From assembly GCA_039191605.1 (NCBI GenBank), contig JBCCXL010000001.1:248001-312000 (forward strand): 64,000 nucleotides of DNA, in the 5' to 3' direction. Numbering within the stretch: the first letter of the stretch is position 1; every line of letters starts with the position of its first letter. Source of the DNA: JBCCXL01 sp039191605 (lineage in GTDB: Bacteria; Acidobacteriota; Thermoanaerobaculia; Multivoradales; JAHZIX01). Positions 44,269-52,119 of this stretch are shown one piece after another. The notes under the pieces were generated by a model. The model saw only the letters and a list, made by a program, of their open reading frames with translations. It was not told the origin of the DNA and ran no database searches. The translations under genes and the position numbers were made by a program.

Positions 44269-45308
44269 ACAGAATGAATCGAAGAAGCCCCGAAATCGAG
44301 GAACGCTCGCTAGAAGAGCTCTACGAGCTCGCACAACAAGAGGGTGGAGAATTTGTCCTTCGGGCTGGCGGCGACAAGCCCGATCAGATCGACTACTACC
44401 TAGATCAGTTCAAGGCGAGATTCCCGAAGATCAACGTCACCCATAGCGTTGAGCTCAGCATCTACCACGCCCCGCGCTTCGACAACGCTCGCGACGCCGG
44501 CGGTGAGGTGAACATTCCCGACGTGCTGCAGCTGCAAACCCAGCACGACATGGATCACTACACCGAGCACGGCTTGCTCGAGGCTTATAAGCCCAAGAAT
44601 TGGGACAAGATCTTCCCAGACCACAAAGACCCTCACGGGTACTGGACAGGCCTCTACGGCGTCACCTTCAGCAACTGTTTCAACGCGGAGATCCTGAGTG
44701 AGGGCGACGCGCCCCGGGACGCCCTGGACTACCTGGAACCCGCGCTGCGGGGGAAGGTGATTCTGACCTATCCGCACAGTGATGACGCGGTCCTCTATCA
44801 GTTCTGGCACCTCAAGCAGGCGTACGGATGGGACTATCTCGAACGACTGGTGCAGACCGATCCCAAGTGGATTCGCGGGACCGCCATGCCCTACGTTGCG
44901 ATCGAGAAAGGCTGGTACGCCGCGAGCTTCACCACCTTCTGGGCCTTCGAGCCGATGCCCAACAGCCCGACCCGCTTCGCCTTCCCGAAGCATGACTTCT
45001 TCCTGACCTGGTTCCAGGGCGCCGGGATTCCGACTCAGGCGAAGAACAAGGCGGCGGCCAGGCTCTACCTCAACTGGATGCTGTCGGACGAGTTCCAGTC
45101 GAGCTGGCTTCAATTCCCGACCCGTATGGATATCGAGGCCTCCGGGGGTAACAAGTCGGTCCTCCATCACCACACCTCCCCCGGCGACTTCCATCGCTTC
45201 ATGATGAGGCGACCGCTGGTCGAGCGCTTCCGCTCTCAGATCGAGCAGCTGGTCGGCCCCATCGAAGGCCCAGACCCCGTCGAAATGGACTACGACGTCA
45301 GGCCGTAG
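44265..45308 (+). CDS. Solute-binding-like protein without signal peptide
   Basis: 347 residues resembling extracellular solute-binding proteins of the iron(III)/thiamine/spermidine type: FVLRAGGDKPDQIDYYLDQF, FPKINVTHSVEL, IPDVLQLQTQHDMDHYTEHG, GYWTGLYGVTFSNCFNAEIL, AARLYLNWMLSDEFQSSWLQ. The N-terminus (MNRMNRRSPEIEERSLEEL) is charged with no signal peptide or lipobox, and no alternative start adds one. No permease or ATPase gene is nearby. It may be a cytoplasmic ligand-binding protein. ATG overlaps the upstream stop (ATGA), so it works with the luciferase-domain protein. Confidence 0.75.
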   Translation: MNRMNRRSPEIEERSLEELYELAQQEGGEFVLRAGGDKPDQIDYYLDQFKARFPKINVTHSVELSIYHAPRFDNARDAGGEVNIPDVLQLQTQHDMDHYTEHGLLEAYKPKNWDKIFPDHKDPHGYWTGLYGVTFSNCFNAEILSEGDAPRDALDYLEPALRGKVILTYPHSDDAVLYQFWHLKQAYGWDYLERLVQTDPKWIRGTAMPYVAIEKGWYAASFTTFWAFEPMPNSPTRFAFPKHDFFLTWFQGAGIPTQAKNKAAARLYLNWMLSDEFQSSWLQFPTRMDIEASGGNKSVLHHHTSPGDFHRFMMRRPLVERFRSQIEQLVGPIEGPDPVEMDYDVRP

Positions 45309-45366
45309 TCAGCACCCAAGAGGAGCCTACCAGCGCTTTCCTCGCGATCACTGGCTGCGACCTAGA

Positions 45367-45398
45367 GAGCAAGCGGGCCCGACGGGGCTCGCTTGCTC
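45367..45398. terminator. 14-bp stem hairpin between convergent genes
   Basis: GAGCAAGCGGGCCC (45367-45380) pairs with GGGCTCGCTTGCTC (45385-45398), one G-U pair, around a GACG tetraloop. It lies about 60 bases after the solute-binding-like gene and 100 bases after the convergent rlmN stop. There is no T-tract on either strand, so it may be a REP-like palindrome or a bidirectional terminator. Confidence 0.6.
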
Positions 45399-45499
45399 CT
45401 ACCACTCCAGCTAGCTCACTGCTACGCAGTCCAAGAAAGCGTGGCCCCCGCCAATGCTCCGCGCGTTGGGAATCAACGCAGGTCGCGATTCAGCACGAG

Positions 45500-46570
45500 C
45501 TAGAGCGCCGTCGGCGTGCGAAAGCCTCGAGCTTCCCGATGGGCCGCGCGCAGCTGGCCACAGGCGCCGCTGACTTCGTCCCCCCGCTGCCTGCGCACGG
45601 TGGCGACGAGGCCGTGATGGCGCAGGCGATCCTTGAAGCCTTCGACGGCCTGTCGGGACGGGGGCTCCATGCGCGCTCCGAGCACCCCGTCCTGATTGAT
45701 GGGGATCAGGTTGACCTTGGCTCGCAGCCCCCGCATCAGCCGCGCCAGCAGGTCCGCGTCCGCCGGCGAGTCGTTGAAGTCCCGGATCAGGAGATATTCG
45801 AAGGTGATGCGTCGATGCCCTTCCAGGGGATAGCGATGCAGCAGCTCGAGTAGGTCCGCCAGCGAGTATTTCTTATTCACCGGCATGATCTTCGAGCGCC
45901 GCTCGTCGTCCGGAGCGTGTAGGGAAATCGCCAGGTTCGGGCGCTTGGGCCACCCGAGCATCTTCTCCATCTCCGGCAGGATTCCCACCGTGGAGAGAGT
46001 CATCCGTCGCCACGAGATGGTCTCCGCAAGGAGCTTGAGGGCGGTATAGACATTGCCGGCGTTGAGCAGCGGCTCCCCCATTCCCATGAACACCAGGTTC
46101 AGCCCCTTGGGGAGCTCTCCGACCCTACGGCGCAGGGTGGTGACCTGGCCGACGATCTCCCCGGCGGAGAGATCGCGCCCCGCTCCCCAATAGCCGGTGA
46201 CGCAGAACTTACACGCCAGGGCACACCCCGCCTGACTGGAGATGCAAAAAGTCCGGCGGTCACCGTCCGGGATATCCACCGCCTCAATCTGCGCCCCGTC
46301 CACCAGGCTCAACAGATATTTGGTCGTTCCATCGGCGCTGGTGTTCGCTTCCAGCACCTCCGGCGCGGCGATGCGGAAGCGCTGCTGGAGCTGCGCCCGG
46401 AGACCTTTGCTGAGATCGGTCATCTCCTCGAAGACAAGAGCGTCGCGATGATGTAGAGCAGCGAAGATCTGCTTCACCCGAAACGATCGATCGACCACAC
46501 CGTCGAGGGCTGAGGCGAGGGCCGCCGGCTCGAGACCGAGCAGGTCAGGAGCCACCTCTTTATTCGTCAT
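45500..46570 (-). CDS. rlmN: 23S rRNA (adenine(2503)-C(2))-methyltransferase
   Basis: Radical SAM enzyme methylating A2503 of 23S rRNA and A37 of some tRNAs. I start at ATG 46570 (MTNKEVAPDLL), giving 356 residues; the longer frame is shadow of the upstream gene. The cluster Cys are in QAGCALACKFCVTGY (Cys116, 120, 123). Other motifs: VFMGMGEPLLN, STVGILPEM, ISLHAPDDERR, EYLLIRDFNDSPADA, LIPINQ, and the resolving Cys near 337 in SGACGQL. Its start overlaps the upstream unknown gene by 11 bases, so the two are co-transcribed. Confidence 0.96.
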   Translation of the reverse strand: MTNKEVAPDLLGLEPAALASALDGVVDRSFRVKQIFAALHHRDALVFEEMTDLSKGLRAQLQQRFRIAAPEVLEANTSADGTTKYLLSLVDGAQIEAVDIPDGDRRTFCISSQAGCALACKFCVTGYWGAGRDLSAGEIVGQVTTLRRRVGELPKGLNLVFMGMGEPLLNAGNVYTALKLLAETISWRRMTLSTVGILPEMEKMLGWPKRPNLAISLHAPDDERRSKIMPVNKKYSLADLLELLHRYPLEGHRRITFEYLLIRDFNDSPADADLLARLMRGLRAKVNLIPINQDGVLGARMEPPSRQAVEGFKDRLRHHGLVATVRRQRGDEVSGACGQLRAAHREARGFRTPTAL

Positions 46571-47048
46571 CGCTAATTCGACGCTGCCGCTGACGGGTTC
46601 GAGAGCGGCGAGTGGGCAAGCGTCGGGTGGGATCAATCCCCATCGACCGCAGGAACGCGAGGTCCCGACCGTCGATCCGGAAGGTCGGGTCCCGAGGCGT
46701 AGGGGGCGCCGGCCGCTCGCCTCGGCGGAGCGCGGCGGCACCATCTTCCGTCGCTCGGTCTCCTGCCTTACGCTGACCGAGACGCGCGAGCCCCGGATCC
46801 CTTTTCGAGGAGGACTCCACATCCCCGGATTGATCCCCAAGACCGATGGCGGGCACGGTGAATTGACGTCGATCGTCATCACCGCGCCGGCAATTCACCA
46901 ACAGCATCAGGTCATACCCCTCTTCCTGTAGCCTCTCGAGAGAGCGCTCTACATCATCGGAGTCCGAGATCGCCTCGGCGAGGGCGCGACCAAAGTCTCG
47001 AAGCATCGCCTTCAGATTTTGTTCTTCACTCATCGATTTCACCGCCAT
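46560..47048 (-). CDS. Conserved-looking protein of unknown function upstream of rlmN
   Basis: 162 residues; a second Met (position 6, 47033) is an equally good start. The N-terminal 60 residues are acidic and helical (EEQNLKAMLRDFGRALAEAI, then LERLQEEGYDLMLLVNCRR), with the look of a small folded domain. A charged linker follows, and a C-terminal motif FRIDGRDLAFLRSMGIDPTR before an Arg-rich, DNA- or RNA-binding-like tail (RRSRTRQRQRR). I do not recognise the family. Overlap with rlmN suggests translational coupling, perhaps a ribosome- or RNA-linked role (inference only). Confidence 0.6.
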   Translation of the reverse strand: MAVKSMSEEQNLKAMLRDFGRALAEAISDSDDVERSLERLQEEGYDLMLLVNCRRGDDDRRQFTVPAIGLGDQSGDVESSSKRDPGLARLGQRKAGDRATEDGAAALRRGERPAPPTPRDPTFRIDGRDLAFLRSMGIDPTRRLPTRRSRTRQRQRRISDDE

Positions 47049-47077
47049 TCCACCGTCTCACGCCGCGACCTGTATCG

Positions 47078-47275
47078 CTAGCCGCATTCTGGATATCCCG
47101 CGTCAATCCAGCAGATTCGACCAGCCTCTTTCCACTCCCCCCGCCCTCTGCACGAGCCGTAACAAAGGACTGACCCAGGGGCACTCGGCTCTTCGGCGCA
47201 GACTTGATAGAGCGCGATTATCCCGTCGCCTCCAAGGCCTGTCAAACGCAGGACTCGATCGTAAAGAGCACACAT
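47078..47275 (-). CDS. Possible small cysteine-rich protein
   Basis: A 65-codon frame ending 29 bases upstream of the unknown gene, on the same strand. The sequence is not simple: ITALYQVCAEE-like IIALYQVCAEEPSAPGSVLC, then SCRGRGEWKEAGRICWID, five Cys in the C-terminal part. There is a weak AGACAGG directly before the ATG. Codon use is less GC-biased than neighbours. It may be a genuine small gene, a decayed one, or chance. Confidence 0.25.
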   Translation of the reverse strand: MCALYDRVLRLTGLGGDGIIALYQVCAEEPSAPGSVLCYGSCRGRGEWKEAGRICWIDAGYPECG

Positions 47276-47327
47276 CCTGTCTTTCGGGGGCTATGCTTAG
47301 ATTTCCTCAACGCAAGGATTCTCGCTC

Positions 47328-48395
47328 ATGACCCCGACCCCAAGGACGCTCCCGCCTACCGCAGATGAGATCCGTGAGACCCTCGTGGACCGAGGCTTCC
47401 CGGTACTCTCCTGCCAAGCCCTCGACGGCGATGTCTCCCGGCGGTGCTACTACCGCGCCCGACTCACCGACTCCGGAAGCGCAATCGTCGCCTGGTATCC
47501 GACGGATATGCGCTCCACTCAAGTCCGCTTTGCCACCACCACCGAGTGGCTGCAGCGAGCCGGTGTCGCCGTGCCGCGGCTACTGTTTCAGGAGGAAGAG
47601 GCCGGCTGGAGCCTAGTGGAAGACGCCGGCCCACAAACCGTCCACCAGGTCGCCAGCACCGGGGCTACCCCTCCGTCTTCTGTGATCGACGGCTGGTTTC
47701 ATGCCGCGACGGAGCACCTCTCGCGCTTCGCCACCCTCGATCCGGAGTCGGTCTCGGCATTGAACCCATCCCTCGATACAAGCGCCCTGGAACAGGAGCT
47801 CGAACAGACCTGGAGAACCTTCTTCGAGCCGCGAGCTCTAGTCCCAGACTTGGGGCTCGAGAAGAAGCTGCGAGAGGCTCTCTCCTGGGTTTGCGAAAGC
47901 ATCGGGTCAAAGGACTTGGTGCCCTGCCACCGCGATTACATGATGCGCAATCTAGTTCTACGCTCGCCGAGCTCCAACGGCAGTTCGGGCTCTGCCGGCG
48001 ATATGGATGAAGAGGCAACACAAAGCCGTGCAGCGGCTATCCCCGAGATCATAGTCCTCGACCATCAGGACCTGCGACTCGGGCCGGCAGCCTACGATCT
48101 CGCCTCGCTGCTCAACGACAGCCTATTTCCCTCCGCCCGGCTCGAGGGAGAGCTACTCGAGCTCCACTGCCCATCACGAGAGCAGCGGCAGGCTTATTAC
48201 CAGGCTGCGGTACAGCGAACCTTCAAGGCCGTGGGCACCTACTCGGCCTTTGCCCAGCGAGGCAATGATCGCTATCTGCCGTTGATCCCGGAAACGCTGC
48301 GCCGCGGCCTTCATCACCTCGCGGCCCTGGACGAGACCCGCGACCTCGCGCAGGAGCTCCTTCGACGCTGGTCCGCGCAGCTGCATCCGACCTAG
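47328..48395 (+). CDS. AmgK-like sugar kinase / aminoglycoside phosphotransferase fold
   Basis: 355 residues of the APH/choline kinase fold: an N-lobe with RRCYYRARLTDSGSAIVAWY, hinge WSLVEDAGPQTVHQ, catalytic loop LVPCHRDYMMRNLVL (HxDxxxxN form HRDYMMRN) and DFG-equivalent VLDHQDLRLGPAAYDLASLL. This set, including the DHQD and GP..YDLASLL phrases, matches AmgK, the N-acetylmuramate/N-acetylglucosamine anomeric kinase of peptidoglycan recycling, and its relatives. The usual partner murU is not next to it, so the substrate stays uncertain. TatA follows 109 bases downstream. Confidence 0.78.
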   Translation: MTPTPRTLPPTADEIRETLVDRGFPVLSCQALDGDVSRRCYYRARLTDSGSAIVAWYPTDMRSTQVRFATTTEWLQRAGVAVPRLLFQEEEAGWSLVEDAGPQTVHQVASTGATPPSSVIDGWFHAATEHLSRFATLDPESVSALNPSLDTSALEQELEQTWRTFFEPRALVPDLGLEKKLREALSWVCESIGSKDLVPCHRDYMMRNLVLRSPSSNGSSGSAGDMDEEATQSRAAAIPEIIVLDHQDLRLGPAAYDLASLLNDSLFPSARLEGELLELHCPSREQRQAYYQAAVQRTFKAVGTYSAFAQRGNDRYLPLIPETLRRGLHHLAALDETRDLAQELLRRWSAQLHPT

Positions 48396-48504
48396 AGCCC
48401 CGGAGAGGGGGCACCCCCGCTCAAACCTGCCCTCTAGGTCGATCTGCTAAACTTCCTCCCCTGAGCGGCTGCGCTCCTGCAGCCCTCCATCGAGGGATTC
48501 CAGC

Positions 48505-48729
48505 ATGCTCACTCCCGTCGCACCCGCGACCCTCGCTTTCCTCCCGACCCTCGGCGTGACCGAGCTGGTCGTGATCTTCTTGATCATCCTGGTGCTTTTC
48601 GGGTCGAGCCGCCTGCCAGGGATTGGCCGCGGTCTCGGTGAAGGAATCAGCAATTTCAAGCGCGCCCTCACCGGCCGTGAGGACAGCGACGCCAGCGCGG
48701 ATGATCAGGCTCAGAAGCCTAGCTCCTGA
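48505..48729 (+). CDS. tatA: Sec-independent translocase protein TatA
   Basis: 74 residues. One N-terminal membrane helix (LGVTELVVIFLIILVLFGSS) followed by the conserved hinge and amphipathic helix (SRLPGIGRGLGEGISNFKRA), then a short acidic tail (EDSDASADDQ). Size and motif are those of TatA/TatE, the pore-forming component exporting folded proteins through the inner membrane. tatB and tatC are not in the window. Confidence 0.93.
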   Translation: MLTPVAPATLAFLPTLGVTELVVIFLIILVLFGSSRLPGIGRGLGEGISNFKRALTGREDSDASADDQAQKPSS

Positions 48730-48787
48730 GCAAGCTCCCTATCTAGCTCCTGAGCGTAGCTCTCGAGAAGGATAGGCGCGCCCTAAA

Positions 48788-48823
48788 AGGCGCCACCAAA
48801 GAGGCGCCCCCGAAGAGGCGCCT
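48788..48823. repeat. Three AGGCGCC units, possible terminator after tatA
   Basis: AGGCGCC at 48788, GAGGCGCC at 48801 and AGGCGCCT ending 48823 occur at about 14-base spacing. Because GGCGCC is self-complementary, the first and last can pair as a stem, and CAGGATTCTTTT follows. A loose terminator for tatA is possible. Confidence 0.4.
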
Positions 48824-48919
48824 ACAGGATTCTTTTAGAGGACGCACTAGCGGAAGACGCTAGCTGCGATCTCTACTCTTTTAAGCTGGAGATCTTCTCG
48901 ACGATCTCCAGACTGCGGC

Positions 48920-49639
48920 TTATTGCAGCAGCGCCCCTTCTTCGGTGGCGCTCCAAAGCTCTTGATGGTGATCGAAGTAGATCGAGAGCACCTTGGATAC
49001 GTAGCGCTGGGTCTCGCGATAGGGAGGGATACCGCCGAATCGGCGGACCGCCGTCGGCCCAGCGTTGTAGGCGGCGAGGGAGCGCTCGAGATCGCCGTCG
49101 TAGCGCTTCAGCAGAGAGGCAAGATAGTTGGCTCCCAGCCGCAGGTTGACCTCCGGCTCGCGTAGCTCATCCACCGTGTAGCCCTCGGCGGTATACGGCA
49201 TCACCTGCGCGAGACCGATGGCGCCTACCGGTGAGACGGCCTGGGAGACGAAGCTCGATTCGGCCTCGACGACAGAGGCGAGCAGGAGGCCGTCGATTCC
49301 CGCGGAATCGGCAGTCTCGGCGATCAGCTCACCGTAGGGGAAAGTCTTGAGTCGCGCATCTCGTGCCGCCTTGTCGTTGTAGTTGAGGAAGAAATCAACG
49401 CTGGCGGAATTCTCCCTCACCGCTTCGCGAACCCCCGGCGGCACATGGTAGCGCCCACGGATTCGATCTACGGCAACGTCGCCGAACCAAGAAGAGATGT
49501 CTTCTAAAGCCCTAACCTCCGTCGGATCAGGAGCGGGCGGTCTCCACCCCTCCGGAGCGAAGGTCCAGCCAGAGGCCGGTAGGGCGAGAAAAGCGAGGGT
49601 CAACAGACCAGTGGAGTACTTGTAGAGCTTGGAACGCAT
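48920..49639 (-). CDS. Lytic transglycosylase (SLT domain)
   Basis: Cleaves peptidoglycan between MurNAc and GlcNAc. I start at ATG 49639 with GGAGG 9 bases upstream, giving 239 residues; the open frame further up is repeat-derived. A signal peptide (TGLLTLAFLALPASGW) is followed by about 80 residues with no recognised domain. The SLT fold has the catalytic Glu in ASVVEAESSFVSQAV, then SPVGAIGLAQVMPYTA, LRLGANYLASLLKRYDGD and SLAAYNAGPTAVRRFGGIPP. This is a family 1 enzyme of the MltC/Slt70 type. It appears to stand alone. Confidence 0.92.
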   Translation of the reverse strand: MRSKLYKYSTGLLTLAFLALPASGWTFAPEGWRPPAPDPTEVRALEDISSWFGDVAVDRIRGRYHVPPGVREAVRENSASVDFFLNYNDKAARDARLKTFPYGELIAETADSAGIDGLLLASVVEAESSFVSQAVSPVGAIGLAQVMPYTAEGYTVDELREPEVNLRLGANYLASLLKRYDGDLERSLAAYNAGPTAVRRFGGIPPYRETQRYVSKVLSIYFDHHQELWSATEEGALLQ

Positions 49640-50320
49640 CGTATTGCTGCCTCCATGAGCCTCGCCGCGAGACCATGGATCCAATAGAGGACCGGTCGCG
49701 GGGCAGAAGAGGGCGAGAAAGTCTGGGAATCGGCCGCTTTGGCACGGTCGGCAGGATGCCGGGGGCAGGATTGGCGTGCCTGCGGCGAGAAATGGCGCTG
49801 ATCGGAGCGCAGTGGCGGGGTATTCGGAGAACCCCGCGTTTGGGTGCTCATTAGCCCTGCGAGAGACGTGCCAACTGAGGACCTCGGGGAGTCGCCCAAA
49901 GCAAGCACCAGAAGGAGGTGCCAGAAGGAGGTGCCAGAAGGAGGTGCCAGAAGGAGGTGCCAGAAGGAGGTGCCAGAAGCGAGCACCGGCAGCAAGAACC
50001 CTGCACGGTGAACCGAACCGTTCGGTCCCTTCACTGGGCAAGCCTCTCTTCTAACGCTGAGCGCTCAATCACCTCGTCCCAACCAACCGCACCATGCCGG
50101 ACCCTGGACCAGGCCTGGAGTCCAACAGCCCCTTCAGCCCGGGCAGCAGGAACCACCAGGCTGAGGCGACCAAGCCTCCGCGCCTCCCAGAACCCATCCT
50201 CCAAGAACCCAGCCGCTCGGTACCCGGCTTCTCAGGTCCCAGCCACTCCGTACTCTGCCGCCCGGTACTCTCCCACCCGGTACTCAGTCGCCCAGGACCG
50301 GTCGTTCAGGGCCCAGCCAC
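49640..50320. other. 681-base gene-free gap with minisatellite
   Basis: Between the transglycosylase start and the Fis-type gene. It contains the 13-base minisatellite at 49908-49979 and, around 50220-50330, a degenerate set of CCCGGTACTC-like units. Open frames here are low complexity and have no ribosome binding site. I see no RNA gene. Confidence 0.7.
49908..49979. repeat. 13-base minisatellite, 5.5 perfect copies
   Basis: The unit CCAGAAGGAGGTG is repeated without error at 49908, 49921, 49934, 49947 and 49960, then partially at 49973. The unit length is not a multiple of 3, so it is not coding for a repeat in one frame. Each unit holds an AAGGAGG, identical to a strong Shine-Dalgarno sequence. 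Confidence 0.96.
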
Positions 50321-50548
50321 TCAGTATTCGGTAGGCTCGATCTTCAGCTTAGTGATCTTGTTGCGCAGGGTGTTGCGATGAATGCCCAAGGCAGAGGCGG
50401 AGCGACCGATGCTGCCACCGTGGTGCTGCAGGCTACAGACCACATACTGGCGCTCGAATTCCGCCCTGGCCTGCTCTAAGGTCAGGCCTTTCTCGACCAA
50501 TTCGTCCACGAGGGAGCGCAAACGGCCATTGAGGGAGATGGGATCCAC
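50321..50548 (-). CDS. Fis-type helix-turn-helix protein
   Basis: 75 residues. The C-terminal half is the Fis/NtrC-type HTH (HTH_8): ARAEFERQYVVCSLQHHGGS followed by IGRSASALGIHRNTLRNKIT and KLKIEPTEY. The N-terminal half is a short helical region. There is no receiver or AAA+ domain, so it is a stand-alone DNA-binding protein like Fis itself, probably a nucleoid or global regulator. ATG 50548 is the only start. Confidence 0.9.
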   Translation of the reverse strand: MDPISLNGRLRSLVDELVEKGLTLEQARAEFERQYVVCSLQHHGGSIGRSASALGIHRNTLRNKITKLKIEPTEY

Positions 50549-50901
50549 GCTGGAAAATCCTGCTAGTCATCGCCCCAGGCGAGGTCGCCGGGGATCTTTG
50601 CCATCGAGAGGGTAGAGGGGCAGCGTATCACGGAGACATAGGCCTACCAAGGTCCGCCCATCGCCCTACCGCCCGCTGAAAATCAGCGCCCGGCGGCGCG
50701 ATTTCGAACCTGAATCAAACTCGCCTCGATCTCAAGATTTCGTCCGGCATGGCCAACGCCAGCCGGTGCCGATTGCACACGACTAGGTGGGGCAGATGAG
50801 GTTAGAGCAGACCGGAGCACAGCAGGTTTGGGTGCAGGCAACCTGGGCTCAACAGAGCCCGGAGCACAACCCAACGCACTGCGGGCGCTTTTCCCCGACT
50901 C
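50549..50901. other. Gene-free gap
   Basis: 353 bases between the Fis-type gene and the LysM gene on the minus strand. Nothing recognisable as a gene, repeat or RNA. Confidence 0.6.
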
Positions 50902-52119
50902 TTATTTGAGGGTCAGGCGATCCCCGATGTAAATCGGATACCGAGACTCCAAGACCCGCGCTACCGCGTTGCTGGGCCCGACCACCGTCAGCACCGCCAG
51001 CTCGCCGAGAACCACCGGCGGGAGGCCGCGCCGATTCTCGCGATAGATCGTGAACAGATCACCGGGAATGATCTCGTCCTCGTCGCCGAGGTCGATGTGC
51101 ACGATGTGATTCTGTCCGATGCTCACCACTTCATCGTCGGCGAGGATGATGGTTCCTCCCTCAGCGACGACGTCCGGGTTCTCCGGCAGGTTCAGCGGGC
51201 GCGGATTTCCGGTGCGGCCGAGGGGCACCGGCGTCGGCTCGAAGGGCCGTAGGAAATCGCCGACGGTGACCTCACCGCAGGACAGGAGGGCCAGCTCAGC
51301 GATGGCCGTGTCGTCCTGCACCGAGAGGATCCTCACGAGACCCTTCTGACGATAGTAGCGACCGCTCACTTCCTCGGTGTGAGGATGCTCTACCACGCCC
51401 CGAGGCTGAATCACGGTGAGCTCCTGGCCAGGATAGAGACCGCTGCTGCGACCTCCGGAGACGTAGATGATATCCCCACCGGCGAGACCGTATTTGACGG
51501 TATCCACCACGCCGTATTCCGTCTCGATCCTGATCGCGCTGGTCGAGCCTTCGAGATCCGGGCTCAGGACATCGAATTCCGTTCCGATGATCGAGTAGGC
51601 GAGGTTCTCCTCCAGCCCACCGACAAAGCCGGAGCAGTAGACGTCCGACTCCGTGCCCAGGGCCTCCGGAGCGCCGAGGGCCTTCTCGAAGGACAGGACG
51701 CCGAGACCAGAGTCCTGAGCATCGAGGTTGACCACGGCCTCTCCCCCGGTCTTCAGCGAAGCGGGAATCTCCTCCCCAGGAGGAAGCTGGGCGAGCTCTT
51801 GCGGATCGACGACGTCGAGTCCCACCACCAGCGGATCCCCGGGATAGATCCAGTGGGCGTCATGGATGTACTGGTTGAGCTCCCACAGCTGCGGCCACAG
51901 ATAGGGGTTCTCATAGAAGCGGCCCGCAAGCCCCCAGAGCGTCTCTCCCGGCTGAATGATGTGGACCTGGGCACCTTCCGGGAAGTCCCCTGGAGGATCC
52001 CATGCGGTCCAGTGATCGCCGACTTGCTTGAGATCCCTCGGCGGCGCTCCCGCTCCGAGAACGAGCAGGGCAAAGCAGGCGAGGGTAAGAGGCAAACTTG
52101 CGCGCCGAAACATTTTCAT
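50902..52119 (-). CDS. Secreted LysM-domain protein
   Basis: 405 residues. Signal peptide (ASLPLTLACFALLVLGAGA) followed by one LysM domain at about residues 52-98 (VHIIQPGETLWGLAGRFYEN, PYLWPQLWELNQYIHDAHWI, YPGDPLVV), which binds peptidoglycan. The remaining 300 residues are beta-rich (for example VDTVKYGLAGGDIIYVSGG and GDLFTIYRENRRGLPPVVLG), with a small repeat-like pattern, and no further domain I recognise. GGGAGC precedes the ATG (a second ATG is 6 bases on). The domain set fits a periplasmic or outer-surface scaffold or structural protein. It is a single gene. Confidence 0.85.
   Translation of the reverse strand: MKMFRRASLPLTLACFALLVLGAGAPPRDLKQVGDHWTAWDPPGDFPEGAQVHIIQPGETLWGLAGRFYENPYLWPQLWELNQYIHDAHWIYPGDPLVVGLDVVDPQELAQLPPGEEIPASLKTGGEAVVNLDAQDSGLGVLSFEKALGAPEALGTESDVYCSGFVGGLEENLAYSIIGTEFDVLSPDLEGSTSAIRIETEYGVVDTVKYGLAGGDIIYVSGGRSSGLYPGQELTVIQPRGVVEHPHTEEVSGRYYRQKGLVRILSVQDDTAIAELALLSCGEVTVGDFLRPFEPTPVPLGRTGNPRPLNLPENPDVVAEGGTIILADDEVVSIGQNHIVHIDLGDEDEIIPGDLFTIYRENRRGLPPVVLGELAVLTVVGPSNAVARVLESRYPIYIGDRLTLK

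Noticed and set aside
46571..46882. Extended rlmN start at 46882
   Set aside because: Shadow of the upstream gene; the ATG at 46570 gives the normal RlmN N-terminus.
49908..49979. CRISPR array
   Set aside because: The units are contiguous with no spacers and only 13 bases long.
49640..50041. N-terminal extension of the lytic transglycosylase
   Set aside because: It reads the 13-base minisatellite (WHLLLAPPSG-type repeats) and has no signal peptide at its start.
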